From assembly GCA_903919455.1 (NCBI GenBank), contig CAIXIJ010000117.1, forward strand, positions 1 through 33,533: a DNA stretch of 33,533 nucleotides, read 5' to 3'. The notes beneath the pieces are model-generated. The model did no database searches and was not told where the DNA came from. It worked only from the letters and a program-made list of their open reading frames with translations. Both the position numbers and the translations under genes were made by a program. The DNA is from an uncultured Acidimicrobiaceae bacterium. GTDB lineage: Bacteria > Actinomycetota > Acidimicrobiia > Acidimicrobiales > Ilumatobacteraceae. This document shows positions 7,180 through 14,717 of this stretch, piece after piece. The stretch's first letter is position 1. Each line of letters begins with the position of its first letter.

Positions 7180-9206
7180 TGCGCATCGTTCTGGGTACCT
7201 GCCACCACGACTGTCCCGACAGCTGCGGGTGGCAGGTTTCCGTCGACGACGAAGGTGTGGCCACGCAGATGCGCGGCAACCCCGACCATCCCTACAGCCA
7301 GGGCGAGTTGTGCCCGAAGGTGAACCGCTTCCTCGGTCGCGTCTACAGCCCCGAGCGCGTGCTCTACCCATTGCGGCGCGTCGGCGCCAAGGGTGAGGGC
7401 CGCTTCGAGCAGATCTCGTGGCGGGAGGCGCTCGACGAGATCGCCCAGCGCTTCCAGGGCATCGTCGCGGAGCACGGCGCCGACGCCATCGTGCCCTACG
7501 TGAGTGCGGGCAACCAGAGCCTGCTCGCCATCATGTTCGGCGAGCGCTTCTGGCATCACCTCGGCGCGGCGCGGGTCACCGGCAACCTGTGCGGCGCCGT
7601 TGCTGCGGCCGGCACGGTCACTGCACTCGGCAGCGGCAAGGGCATCGACCCCAGCGACCTGCAGCACAGCAAGTTCATCATCCTGTGGGGCACCAACACC
7701 CGGCTCACCAACCGGCACCTGTGGCCCTTCATCGAGCAGGCCAGGGCGAACGACGCGCAGGTGGTGGTGATCGATCCCATCCGCACCATCACCGCCGAGT
7801 CGGCCGACTGGTTCATCCAGCCCCGGCCCGGCACCGACGTTGCGCTCATGCTGGCGATGATGCACGTGCTGGTGCGCGACGCGCTGATCGACACCGACTA
7901 CGTACAGCAGCACACCGAAGGCTTCGACGACCTCGCCGCACACGTGGCCGACTGGACACCGCAGCGCGCCGCCGACATCTGCGGCATCGACGCCGCCGAC
8001 ATCGAAACCCTCGCCCGCCGCTATGCCGCCGAGCAGCCCGCGGCCATTCGCACGCTCGTGGGTGCCGAGCACCACGAGCACGGGGGCATGTTCTTTCGCA
8101 CCCTCGCCTGCCTGCCCGCACTGGTGGGCGCATGGCGGCATCTGGGTGGCGGCTATGCCCGCAGCGTGAGCGCCTGGACCAACGACGTGGTCGACGTCGA
8201 CGCGCTCACCCGGCCCGATCTACTTGCAGGCCGCAACACGCGCGGTGTGGCAATGCCGCAGTTGGGCCGGGCCCTCCTCGACACCGAGGCCCCGCTGAAG
8301 GCCATCGTGATGATCGGCGTGAACGCCATGGTGTCGGTACCCGAGACCGAACTGGTGCGCCAGGGTCTGCTGCGCGACGACCTGTTCACCGTGGTGCACG
8401 ACCAGTTCATCACCGACACCGCGAAGTACGCCGACATCGTGCTGCCCGCCACCACACAGATCGAGGCCACCGACGTGGTCACCTCGTGGGGCAGCCTGCA
8501 CGTGGGCTGGAACGACGCCGCCATCGCCCCGCTCGGCGAAGCGGTCAGCAACAGCGAACTGCACCGCCGTCTCGCCGCGGCGATGGGTTTCACCGAGCCA
8601 GCGTTGTTCGACGACGACATCACGGCGTTGCGCGCCGCACTTCCCACCATCGACTTCGATGCGCTGCGCGACAGTGGCGTGGCCGACGTGCCGTATGCAC
8701 CCAATCGTCTGCCCTATGCGAACGGTGGTTTCGCCACCCCCAGCGGCAAGGTGGCGTTGCGTTCCGATGCGTTGGCAGCGCTGGGCTTCCCCGCCCTGCC
8801 CACCTATCTGGCGCCTCACGAAGCACCCAGCGCCGAATTCCCGTTCGCTCTGCTCACCCCAAAGCAGCAGACCCGCTTCCTGAACAGCAGTTACTCGCAG
8901 TTACCCCAGCATGGCCCACTGGAAACGCCGCCCGCCCTCGAGGTGTGCGCTGCTGATGCCGCCGCGTTGGGTCTGGCGGAGGGCGATATGGCCCGAGTGC
9001 ACAACCGTCGCGCCGAACTGCGCCTGCCGGTGCGCATCACCGAACGGGTTCGCCCCGGGGTGGTGTCGGTGCCGTGGGGTTGGTGGTCGCATCAATACGG
9101 CGGCGCCGACGGCACGGTGGTGAACTCACTCACCAGCGACGCTGCCACCGACTGGGGCGGTGGCGTGGCCTTCTGGGACACCACCGTCGCGGTCGCTCGC
9201 GCGTAA
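7179..9206 (+). CDS. molybdopterin-dependent oxidoreductase (DMSO-reductase family)
   Basis: A 675-aa catalytic subunit of the molybdopterin oxidoreductase family. An N-terminal [4Fe-4S] site is formed by C8-x3-C12-x3-C16 and C45 (ELCPK). The Mo/pterin domains follow: GNLCGA (C138 is a candidate Mo ligand), ILWGTNTRLTNRH, VVVIDPIRT, the FHTDTA-like VVHDQFITDTAKYADIVLPA segment, and a C-terminal pterin-binding beta barrel (FPFALLTPKQQTRFLNSSYS to VSVPWGWW). There is no twin-arginine signal, so it is cytosolic. No iron-sulfur or membrane subunit is adjacent, so it may take electrons from a soluble carrier. ATG 7179 is preferred to the adjacent GTG 7176 because of the TGATG coupling. The substrate is unknown. 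Confidence 0.88.
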   Translation: MRIVLGTCHHDCPDSCGWQVSVDDEGVATQMRGNPDHPYSQGELCPKVNRFLGRVYSPERVLYPLRRVGAKGEGRFEQISWREALDEIAQRFQGIVAEHGADAIVPYVSAGNQSLLAIMFGERFWHHLGAARVTGNLCGAVAAAGTVTALGSGKGIDPSDLQHSKFIILWGTNTRLTNRHLWPFIEQARANDAQVVVIDPIRTITAESADWFIQPRPGTDVALMLAMMHVLVRDALIDTDYVQQHTEGFDDLAAHVADWTPQRAADICGIDAADIETLARRYAAEQPAAIRTLVGAEHHEHGGMFFRTLACLPALVGAWRHLGGGYARSVSAWTNDVVDVDALTRPDLLAGRNTRGVAMPQLGRALLDTEAPLKAIVMIGVNAMVSVPETELVRQGLLRDDLFTVVHDQFITDTAKYADIVLPATTQIEATDVVTSWGSLHVGWNDAAIAPLGEAVSNSELHRRLAAAMGFTEPALFDDDITALRAALPTIDFDALRDSGVADVPYAPNRLPYANGGFATPSGKVALRSDALAALGFPALPTYLAPHEAPSAEFPFALLTPKQQTRFLNSSYSQLPQHGPLETPPALEVCAADAAALGLAEGDMARVHNRRAELRLPVRITERVRPGVVSVPWGWWSHQYGGADGTVVNSLTSDAATDWGGGVAFWDTTVAVARA

Positions 9207-9209
9207 CTG

Positions 9210-9232
9210 CTCACCCTGTCACCGCAGGTGAG
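9210..9232. terminator. weak hairpin after the molybdoenzyme gene
   Basis: CTCACCCTG (9210-9218) can pair with CAGGTGAG (9225-9232) with one bulge and a 6-nt loop. There is no T tract, and it touches the next promoter, so it may be an attenuator-like terminator or nothing. Confidence 0.3.
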
Positions 9233-9235
9233 GGG

Positions 9236-9241
9236 TAGCCT
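9236..9241 (+). promoter_or_regulatory. -10 element of leaderless promoter (MgtE-N/CBS gene)
   Basis: TAGCCT, 6 nt before the ATG at 9248. Confidence 0.6.
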
Positions 9242-9247
9242 TGCCGA

Positions 9248-10489
9248 ATGGCAGGGGACCTGATCTACGCATTTCGCATCATGCGCCTGCCGCTGCTCGA
9301 CGCCGGTGGCGCCATCATCGGCCGCATCGACGACATCGTGCTTATTCCCGGCACCCGAGGTGGAGCCCCGCGAGTGCTCGGCTTCGTGGCCACCAGCCAA
9401 CGTCGCCGCATCTTCGTGAACGCCAACCGCATCGTGTCGCTGGAAGGCGACGGTGCGCGGTTGCGCAGCTGGGACGTTGACCTGAACCCGTTCAAGCCGA
9501 AGGCCGGCGAGATCCTGGTGGGTCGCGACATCATCGACAAGAAGATCAGCGATGAGACCGTCAGCGACGTTGCGCTGCGACCGGTCTCCGACGGCAAGCA
9601 GAGTTGGTGGGAGCCCACCAAGGTGCGCATGGCCCGCCGCAACCTCATGCGCCGCCGCCCCAGCTACCGCCTGGTGGATGTCACCGAGGTGCCGTCGCTG
9701 TTCGCCATGGAGGCCGGTGGCGAGATGGCCGCCGAAGCCGCCCGCCTGCGCGACATGCACCCGAGCGACGTGGCCGGCGTGGTGCGCGCCCTTCCGCTCA
9801 CCCAGCGCAAGCTGCTGGCCGAGGCCATGGACGACGAGCGCCTCGCCGACCTCCTGGAAGAGTTGCCCGAAGCCGAGCAGTTGCGCATCATCGAAGGTCT
9901 CGACACCGAACGCCTGGTGAACGTGCTCGAGGAGATGGAGTACGACGACCTCGCCGACCTCCTCGCCGAGATGCCCGGCGAGCAGCGAACCCGCGTGCTC
10001 GCCGCCATGGACGAAGAAGACGCCGACGTGATGCGCCGCCTGCTGTCATACGAGGAAGGCACCGCCGGCTCGTTGATGACACCCGACATCATCATCCTCG
10101 GCGCGAACTCAACCGTCGCCGAGGCGTTGGCCGAGATCCGCGACCCCGAGTGGTTGGTCAGCATCGCCGCCCAAGTGTTCGTGGTGCAGCCGCCGTTCAA
10201 GCCACCGACGGGCACCTACCTCGGTGTGGTGCACTTTCAGCGACTGCTGCGCGAGCCCCCGGCAATGGAACTGGGTCGCATCGTGGAGCAAGAGCCCACC
10301 GTCACGCCCGACATTCTGGAGCGCGAGGTGGCCGAGCGGTTGGCCAGCTACAACCTGTTGTCGGTGGGGGTCTGCGACGAAGCCGGGCACCTGCTCGGCG
10401 CCATCACGGTCGACGACGTGCTCGACCGCACGCTGCCCACCGGTTGGCGGCAGCGCAGGCGGGTGAACGCAGGGTCGGTGTCGCGATGA
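9248..10489 (+). CDS. PRC-barrel / MgtE N-domain / CBS-domain protein without channel
   Basis: A 413-aa soluble protein. The first ~100 residues resemble a PRC barrel (GAIIGRIDDIVLIPG). About residues 150-270 form the superhelical MgtE N domain (LRDMHPSDVAGVVRALP, LLEELPEAEQLRIIEGL, LLAEMPGEQRTRVLAAM), followed by YEEGTAGSLMTPD, the standard start of the first CBS domain, and a second CBS ending AITVDDVLDR. In MgtE these parts sense cytosolic Mg2+ and gate the pore, but the five membrane helices are absent. It overlaps the DUF1003 membrane protein gene by 4 nt (ATGA), so it may regulate that protein; this pairing is common in actinobacteria as far as I recall. Confidence 0.85.
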   Translation: MAGDLIYAFRIMRLPLLDAGGAIIGRIDDIVLIPGTRGGAPRVLGFVATSQRRRIFVNANRIVSLEGDGARLRSWDVDLNPFKPKAGEILVGRDIIDKKISDETVSDVALRPVSDGKQSWWEPTKVRMARRNLMRRRPSYRLVDVTEVPSLFAMEAGGEMAAEAARLRDMHPSDVAGVVRALPLTQRKLLAEAMDDERLADLLEELPEAEQLRIIEGLDTERLVNVLEEMEYDDLADLLAEMPGEQRTRVLAAMDEEDADVMRRLLSYEEGTAGSLMTPDIIILGANSTVAEALAEIRDPEWLVSIAAQVFVVQPPFKPPTGTYLGVVHFQRLLREPPAMELGRIVEQEPTVTPDILEREVAERLASYNLLSVGVCDEAGHLLGAITVDDVLDRTLPTGWRQRRRVNAGSVSR

Positions 10490-11010
10490 AGCGCCGCGAA
10501 GACCTCACCACCCCCCGCCAGAACCGACGACTCGGCGTCCACTACGACCCCGACGCATTCGGTCAGTTCAGCGAAGGCATTGCCAGGTACCTCGGTACCG
10601 CCCGCTACCTCGTGTACCAAAGCGTGCTCATCGCCGTGTGGGTGGCGTGGAACTACGTGGCACCAGAGTTTCTGCAGTTCGACCCCAACAAGCGCGGTCT
10701 GGTGCTGCTCACCTTGGTGCTGTCGCTGCAGGCCAGTTACGCCGCACCCCTCATCCTGCTTGCTCAGAACCGGCAAGAGCAGCGCGACCGCAGCCAAACC
10801 GAGACCGACCGCAAGGTGGCCGAGCGCACCCAGGCCGATACCGAGTTCCTCGCCCGCGAGATCGCCAGCGTGCGCTTGTCGCTGGGCGACGTGCCCACCA
10901 ACAGCGACCTCGAGGACTACTTCGACAAGCTCACCGCCGCCGTCGAGCGCATGAACGCACGCCTCGACGACCTCGAGGCCCGCTCCCGCAAGGGCATCAT
11001 CCCCGACTGA
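10486..11010 (+). CDS. DUF1003 family membrane protein
   Basis: A 174-aa protein. Two hydrophobic segments (YLVYQSVLIAVWVAWNYV, about residues 42-59, and LVLLTLVLSLQASYAAPLIL, about 72-91) carry the DUF1003 pattern, including FLQFDPNKRG between them and ILLAQNRQ directly after. The C-terminal half (RSQTETDRKVAERTQADTEF onward) is a predicted coiled coil in the cytosol. The start ATG overlaps the upstream stop (ATGA), giving translational coupling with the MgtE-N/CBS protein. The molecular function of the family is unknown; a link to metal homeostasis is inferred from the neighbour. Confidence 0.85.
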   Translation: MKRREDLTTPRQNRRLGVHYDPDAFGQFSEGIARYLGTARYLVYQSVLIAVWVAWNYVAPEFLQFDPNKRGLVLLTLVLSLQASYAAPLILLAQNRQEQRDRSQTETDRKVAERTQADTEFLAREIASVRLSLGDVPTNSDLEDYFDKLTAAVERMNARLDDLEARSRKGIIPD

Positions 11011-11022
11011 CTCGCTGCAGGT

Positions 11023-11880
11023 TCAGGCGACGACGCGTTGCACAAGTTGCAGGGTGATGGCTGCGAACTCGGTGGGTGACGTCCACGACGCCAGGTGATC
11101 GTCGGCCAACTCCACCACGAACGCATCCAACGCCGTCGCCAACGCACGTTGCTTGCGTGGCGGCACCAGACGATCCTTCGTGGTGATCAGTGACGCCGCC
11201 GGCGTACCCAGGTGCCTGGCCCACGACGACGCGTCGTACGCGCCGAGGGCTCGACCGGCCTGCACGATGGCACCAGCATCGTTGCGGTGCACTTCGCTGG
11301 CCAACCACGGCACATACGGCAGGAGCGGATGGTTCGGGCCCAGCAGTCGGCTGATGCCATGACGAATCCAGCGTTGGTACACCCGCGACCGCAGGACCGA
11401 GCCCAACACGCCGACGCCCTTCCAGCGCACTCGTTCCCACGTGGAGGCCCGCCACTCCAATGCAGTGGCCTGCACCACCATGCCGCGCACCAACTCGGGA
11501 TGACGACGAGCGAGATGCATGCTGATGGGTCCACCCATCGAGTAGCCGACGGTCACCACCTGATCGATGCCCAACTGCCGCAGCACCAACGCCGCGTCGT
11601 CCGCTGCGTCGTGCAACTCGAACTCCGACGGGCTGCGCAAACCACGGCCGTGGCCACGATGGTCGACGCCAACGAACGAGAAGTGCTCGGCGAGCGTCTC
11701 GTAGGCGGTGAAGAACTGCAGATCCGAGCTCGCGGTCCAGCCGTGCAGCAACAGCAGTGTCGGCGCCGCGGGGTCGGGATGCTGGTGGTGGCGGTAGAAC
11801 ATCTCGCCGCGGCCTGGCAACACCATCGTGTGGCCGGGCGGCAACCACGGCAACGCCATGCCGTTCGCTTCAAGGGCCAT
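11023..11880 (-). CDS. alpha/beta hydrolase (serine nucleophile)
   Basis: A 285-aa alpha/beta hydrolase. The oxyanion motif is LLLLHGWTAS (residues 42-51), then VDHRGHGRG, the nucleophile elbow GYSMGG with S114, the acid D236 (TTKDRL) and histidine H262 (DDHLAS). A helical lid lies between about residues 140 and 215. This is a typical esterase/lipase-like enzyme of unknown substrate. The start at 11880 is backed by TAACTT (11887-11892) 6 nt upstream. It lies 9 bp after the saccharopine-dehydrogenase-like gene on the same strand and converges with the DUF1003 gene with 12 bp between the stops. Confidence 0.85.
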   Translation of the reverse strand: MALEANGMALPWLPPGHTMVLPGRGEMFYRHHQHPDPAAPTLLLLHGWTASSDLQFFTAYETLAEHFSFVGVDHRGHGRGLRSPSEFELHDAADDAALVLRQLGIDQVVTVGYSMGGPISMHLARRHPELVRGMVVQATALEWRASTWERVRWKGVGVLGSVLRSRVYQRWIRHGISRLLGPNHPLLPYVPWLASEVHRNDAGAIVQAGRALGAYDASSWARHLGTPAASLITTKDRLVPPRKQRALATALDAFVVELADDHLASWTSPTEFAAITLQLVQRVVA

Positions 11881-11886
11881 GCCCCT

Positions 11887-11892
11887 AAGTTA
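11887..11892 (-). promoter_or_regulatory. -10 element of leaderless promoter (serine hydrolase)
   Basis: TAACTT on the minus strand, 6 nt before ATG 11880. It overlaps the stop end of the upstream gene, making an internal promoter within the group. Confidence 0.55.
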
Positions 11893-12906
11893 CCAAGCGG
11901 TAGCTCTGGGAACTCCGGTGAACTCCTGCACCCGCACCCCCAACAACGTGGCGTGATGCAGCAGATCCAAGTGAGCCATGCTGGTGGCACCGAGGATGTG
12001 CACCCCCGCCTCGAGGCCTGCTGCCAAGGCTCGCGACGCTGTGGATGCTGCCACCGCCGCCGCCAGATCAGCGGTGGGTGCCGCGGCGCCTGCAATCAGG
12101 GTGACCCGTGCGCCATCCACCGCAGCACCGCGCGCTTCCACCCGCACTGCACCCAGATCGCCATCGGAGTGTGGCGGTGTGAGCATGGGCAGGCGGGCAG
12201 TCAAGCGGTCGCGACGGGTGGCCGACACTCGCGCCGAGATGCGCAACGCCTCGGGGAATGCCTCGTGCAACAACTGAGGGTCGCCCAGCGCGGCCCGGTA
12301 GCAGTCGTGGGCCTCCACCGGTTCGGGAAACCACACCAGGTCGCGACCGCTTCCACCCGGCATCTCGGTCCAGTGGCCGTCGTGCCAGGCGTGCGAGTCG
12401 GTGCCCAGTGCTCGGTGGTGCTGGCGAGCACAGGCAGGTCCGGCGGTGCCATGGATGGCCACGTGCAGTTCGTCGAGTTGGTGCAGTTGGTCGGCGAGGT
12501 AGCGGGCCAGCAGGCCCGACAAACCGGGCGCCATGCCAGCCCCCACCACCAAGGGCACGTCGTGGCGATGGGTGAGGTCGGTCATTGACGCCAGCGATGC
12601 CAGGTCGTCGAGATCGTCGCTGATGCTCACCACCGGCGTGCCGTCCCGAAGGAACTGGGCTGCGAGATCGGCGTGGGGTGCTGGCTGGCACATCACCACG
12701 AGGTCGCAGGCGGTGAGGTCGGCCACTGAATCCACCACCACAGCGCCCACGCGGCGGGTGGCCGCCACTGCGTTGCCGTGCAACAGGTCGTACACGGCCA
12801 CTCGATGCCCGAGTTGGCGCAGTAACTCGACCACACGGCTGCCGGTGACCCCCGAGCCGACCACGCCGACGATGGACCTCGCGGCAGCGCTGCCGGCAGG
12901 GGTCAT
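11890..12906 (-). CDS. saccharopine-dehydrogenase-like NAD(P)-binding protein
   Basis: A 338-aa protein with an N-terminal Rossmann motif GSGVTG (residues 17-22, GxGxxG) followed by HRVAVYDLLHG and CDLVVMCQPAP, as in saccharopine dehydrogenase-like and related reductases. A second domain carries GAGMAPGLSGLLARYL, a segment typical of that superfamily. The substrate is unknown. ATG 12906 is chosen because it overlaps the stop of the 44-aa peptide gene upstream (ATGA at 12903-12906), giving translational coupling. A longer in-frame start at 12933 would overlap that gene further and add no recognisable sequence. Confidence 0.75.
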   Translation of the reverse strand: MTPAGSAAARSIVGVVGSGVTGSRVVELLRQLGHRVAVYDLLHGNAVAATRRVGAVVVDSVADLTACDLVVMCQPAPHADLAAQFLRDGTPVVSISDDLDDLASLASMTDLTHRHDVPLVVGAGMAPGLSGLLARYLADQLHQLDELHVAIHGTAGPACARQHHRALGTDSHAWHDGHWTEMPGGSGRDLVWFPEPVEAHDCYRAALGDPQLLHEAFPEALRISARVSATRRDRLTARLPMLTPPHSDGDLGAVRVEARGAAVDGARVTLIAGAAAPTADLAAAVAASTASRALAAGLEAGVHILGATSMAHLDLLHHATLLGVRVQEFTGVPRATAW

Positions 12907-13037
12907 TTTTTCGGCACGCTGACTTCGCGCCAACCGCCGGCCTGCGGCGGAACGCCGCCCTTGCCCTTCAGGCGCAGGACGCCAGCGATGGTGCCTGCCA
13001 GCGAGAGGGCCACGAGTGCTCGGCGAAGGACCTTCAT
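12903..13037 (-). CDS. small single-pass membrane peptide
   Basis: A 44-aa peptide: a basic start (MKVLRR), one hydrophobic segment (ALVALSLAGTIAGVL), then a basic Gly/Pro-rich tail ending VPKK. It looks like a single membrane helix with a cytosolic N-terminus or an uncleaved signal. The last codons overlap the ATG of the saccharopine-dehydrogenase-like gene. TAGCCT at 13046-13051 lies 8 nt before ATG 13037, or 5 nt before an in-frame GTG at 13040, so the true start may be either. The function is not known. Confidence 0.6.
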   Translation of the reverse strand: MKVLRRALVALSLAGTIAGVLRLKGKGGVPPQAGGWREVSVPKK

Positions 13038-13045
13038 CACCGCTG

Positions 13046-13051
13046 AGGCTA
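13046..13051 (-). promoter_or_regulatory. -10 element (small membrane peptide operon)
   Basis: TAGCCT on the minus strand, 5 nt before GTG 13040 and 8 nt before ATG 13037. It would drive the three minus-strand genes below it. Confidence 0.5.
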
Positions 13052-13113
13052 CCAACTCGCTCGGCAGCGCTTCACAGGGCAACGAGGGCGCTACTTGGCT
13101 TGGAAAACCGCAA

Positions 13114-13139
13114 CACCCCGGGCTGGAGGGCCCGGGGTG
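13114..13139 (-). terminator. hairpin terminator of the disrupted tRNA-Ile
   Basis: A perfect 10-bp GC-rich stem (13114-13123 with 13130-13139) closes a 6-nt loop. On the minus strand it is followed by GCGGTTTTCC, a short T run. It lies just past the tRNA-Ile 3' end, so it is the chromosomal terminator left behind when the element split the tRNA locus. Confidence 0.75.
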
Positions 13140-13141
13140 CC

Positions 13142-13186
13142 TGGTGGGGCTACACAGAATCGAACTGTGGACCTCATCCTTATCAG
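13142..13186 (-). other. attachment site: 3' half of tRNA-Ile(GAT)
   Basis: On the minus strand these 45 nt read anticodon loop CTGATAA (anticodon GAT), variable loop, a perfect T arm CACAG-TTCGATT-CTGTG, acceptor strand TAGCCCC, then A-CCA. The bases 5' of the loop (TTCGCT) cannot pair with the anticodon stem, and no D arm or 5' acceptor strand is present. The homology therefore starts sharply at the anticodon loop, as in tRNA att sites used by actinobacterial tyrosine integrases. It is a displaced att copy, not a working tRNA. Confidence 0.85.
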
Positions 13187-13198
13187 AGCGAAAGAACG

Positions 13199-13285
13199 GT
13201 GTTGCCCTGTGTTGCCTCGTGCTGTCGCATACCGTCTGAGCAGGTAGTTCGCGCAATTTCGTGTCGACCCGTGTTGCCCTGTGTT
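13199..13285 (+). repeat. direct repeats between att site and integrase
   Basis: GTGTTGCCCTGTGTT occurs at 13199-13213 and again at 13271-13285, 72 bp apart. Within the first copy TGTTGCC is itself repeated. Short direct repeats between the core site and the integrase gene are where arm-type integrase binding sites lie, so this role is inferred. Confidence 0.5.
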
Positions 13286-13336
13286 CACTGGCGCGCGGAC
13301 TTGACGCGGACTTGGCACGGGAGTACCCATGTCGGA

Positions 13337-14437
13337 ATGGCGTCCATTCGGGTCCGCAAGCTGTCCAACGGACAGCAGGCATACCTCGTTCGTTTCCGCG
13401 CCGCGGACGGCAGCGAACGCACCAAGCAGTTCGCCCGCCGACGCGACGCCGAGCGGTACGCGCACCTCGTCGAGGTCGACATCGACCAAGGCTCCTTCGT
13501 CGACCCGCGCCTGGGCCGCATGACTGTCAGCGAGTGGCACTCGCGGTGGTGGCCGACCGTCACCAACCTGCGCCCCTCCACGCGACTGCGCGACGAAGCC
13601 ACGTTCCACAACCACATCGCGCCGACCTTCGGCGCAGTGCCACTCGCCCGTGTCGATCGCACGAGCCTGCGCGAGTGGGTCGCCGGTTTGTCCGACCCCG
13701 ATGGGTCGGCGCTCGCACCCGCGACGACGATCAAGGCCGTCCAGGTGTTCAACAAGCTGATGCGCGCCGCGCTCGAGGACCGGCTGATCGCCGCCAACCC
13801 TGTCGAACGATTGCCGCTCCCGAAGGTCGAGCGCGAGGAGATGCGATTCCTCACCGCCGACGAGCTACGCCACCTCGCCGACACCATCGATCCGCGATAT
13901 CGCGCCTTCGTGCTCGTCGCCGGCTACGGCGGCTTCCGACTCGGCGAGCTCCTCGCGCTGCGATGGAAACGAGTCGACCTGTTGCGCCGACAGATCACCA
14001 TCACCGAAACACTCACCGATCTCGCCGGCCAGATCAGCTTCGGGCCACCCAAGACAAAGGCCGCCGTCCGCACGGTGGGCCTCCCCGCATTCGTCGCCGA
14101 CGAACTCGCCCAGATCGCCAGCCAACCACTCGACCGAGACGCGCTCGTGTTCCAGTCAGCGGAGGGTTACGCCGTGCGACCCGGGCTCCTGAGACGCCGC
14201 TACTGGACCCCGGCGGTCGAGGCGGCCGGACTCACCCCGCTACGCATGCACGATCTGCGCCACACCGCCATCTCCCTGTGGATCGCCGCAGGCGCCAACC
14301 CGAAACAGATCGCCGTGCGCGCCGGCCACACCAGTGTCTCGGTCGTCCTCGACCGCTACGGCCACCTCTTCCCCCAACACGAAGACGCGCTCCTCCAAGC
14401 ACTCGAGTACCGGCCATCATCGGCGGCGGCGAAGTGA
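13337..14437 (+). CDS. tyrosine-recombinase integrase
   Basis: A 366-aa site-specific recombinase. Residues 3-52 form the AP2-like arm-binding domain (IRVRKLSNGQQAYLVRF), about 60-155 the SAM-like core-binding domain, and about 168-350 the catalytic domain. All catalytic residues are present: R201 (GGFRLGE), a lysine at 239 or 241, H305-x-x-R308 (HDLRH), H331 (GHTS) and nucleophile Y341 (DRYGH). It integrates and, with a directionality factor not seen here, excises the element at tRNA-Ile. ATG 13337 starts the arm-binding domain; the upstream TACCCA 7 nt away is a poor -10 match. Its last 109 bp recur at 23291. Confidence 0.93.
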   Translation: MASIRVRKLSNGQQAYLVRFRAADGSERTKQFARRRDAERYAHLVEVDIDQGSFVDPRLGRMTVSEWHSRWWPTVTNLRPSTRLRDEATFHNHIAPTFGAVPLARVDRTSLREWVAGLSDPDGSALAPATTIKAVQVFNKLMRAALEDRLIAANPVERLPLPKVEREEMRFLTADELRHLADTIDPRYRAFVLVAGYGGFRLGELLALRWKRVDLLRRQITITETLTDLAGQISFGPPKTKAAVRTVGLPAFVADELAQIASQPLDRDALVFQSAEGYAVRPGLLRRRYWTPAVEAAGLTPLRMHDLRHTAISLWIAAGANPKQIAVRAGHTSVSVVLDRYGHLFPQHEDALLQALEYRPSSAAAK

Positions 14438-14442
14438 AGCCC
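14329..14442 (+). repeat. direct repeat, copy 1 (3' end of integrase)
   Basis: 114 bp covering the integrase end from the active-site HTS motif through the stop codon and 5 bp beyond. It aligns without gaps to 23291-23404 with 7 differences. The two copies bracket the Rhs1 module. Confidence 0.9.
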
Positions 14443-14616
14443 TTACTGACGGGCACCAGTGAAACCGGCCGCCAATACCGAATTCGGCTTCGTGGGCGCA
14501 ACATGCCATCGATTCCCGGGGGGTCTCGTTTGCCGGTGGCGCTTTGGGAGCTGTGATTGATCGCCCGCTCATCTTGTCACCGCAGCTAGGTCCGCGAAGC
14601 GGCGGGTTGGTGCCAA

Positions 14617-14649
14617 CAGAGGTGGCCGGCGCCAGCTGACGCACCTCTG
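14617..14649. terminator. inverted repeat between convergent genes
   Basis: CAGAGGTG (14617-14624) pairs with CACCTCTG (14642-14649) around a 17-nt GC-rich loop. It lies between the plus-strand integrase and the minus-strand immunity operon, where a two-way terminator is expected. There is no T tract. The rest of 14438-14717 holds nothing I can assign. Confidence 0.35.
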
Positions 14650-14717
14650 GAGACGGATCTAGTCTGAGGAGCCTCGGTGGTTGATCTGGAGGTCATTGAA
14701 CGGCGCGGACGAGCCTG

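Noticed and set aside
6127-7371. A 414-codon minus-strand frame opposite the second F420-type LLM gene
   Set aside because: It is antisense to a gene with clear family motifs, and its translation has no recognisable domain.
9604-11010. A 468-codon plus frame reaching back from the DUF1003 protein through the MgtE-N/CBS gene
   Set aside because: Only the last 174 codons are protein-like. The part upstream is Arg/Pro-rich shadow of the MgtE-N/CBS gene, and the ATGA overlap at 10486 gives a clear start.
13142-13215. A complete tRNA-Ile gene
   Set aside because: The 5' acceptor strand, D arm and 5' anticodon stem are absent; only the half from the anticodon loop to CCA is present.
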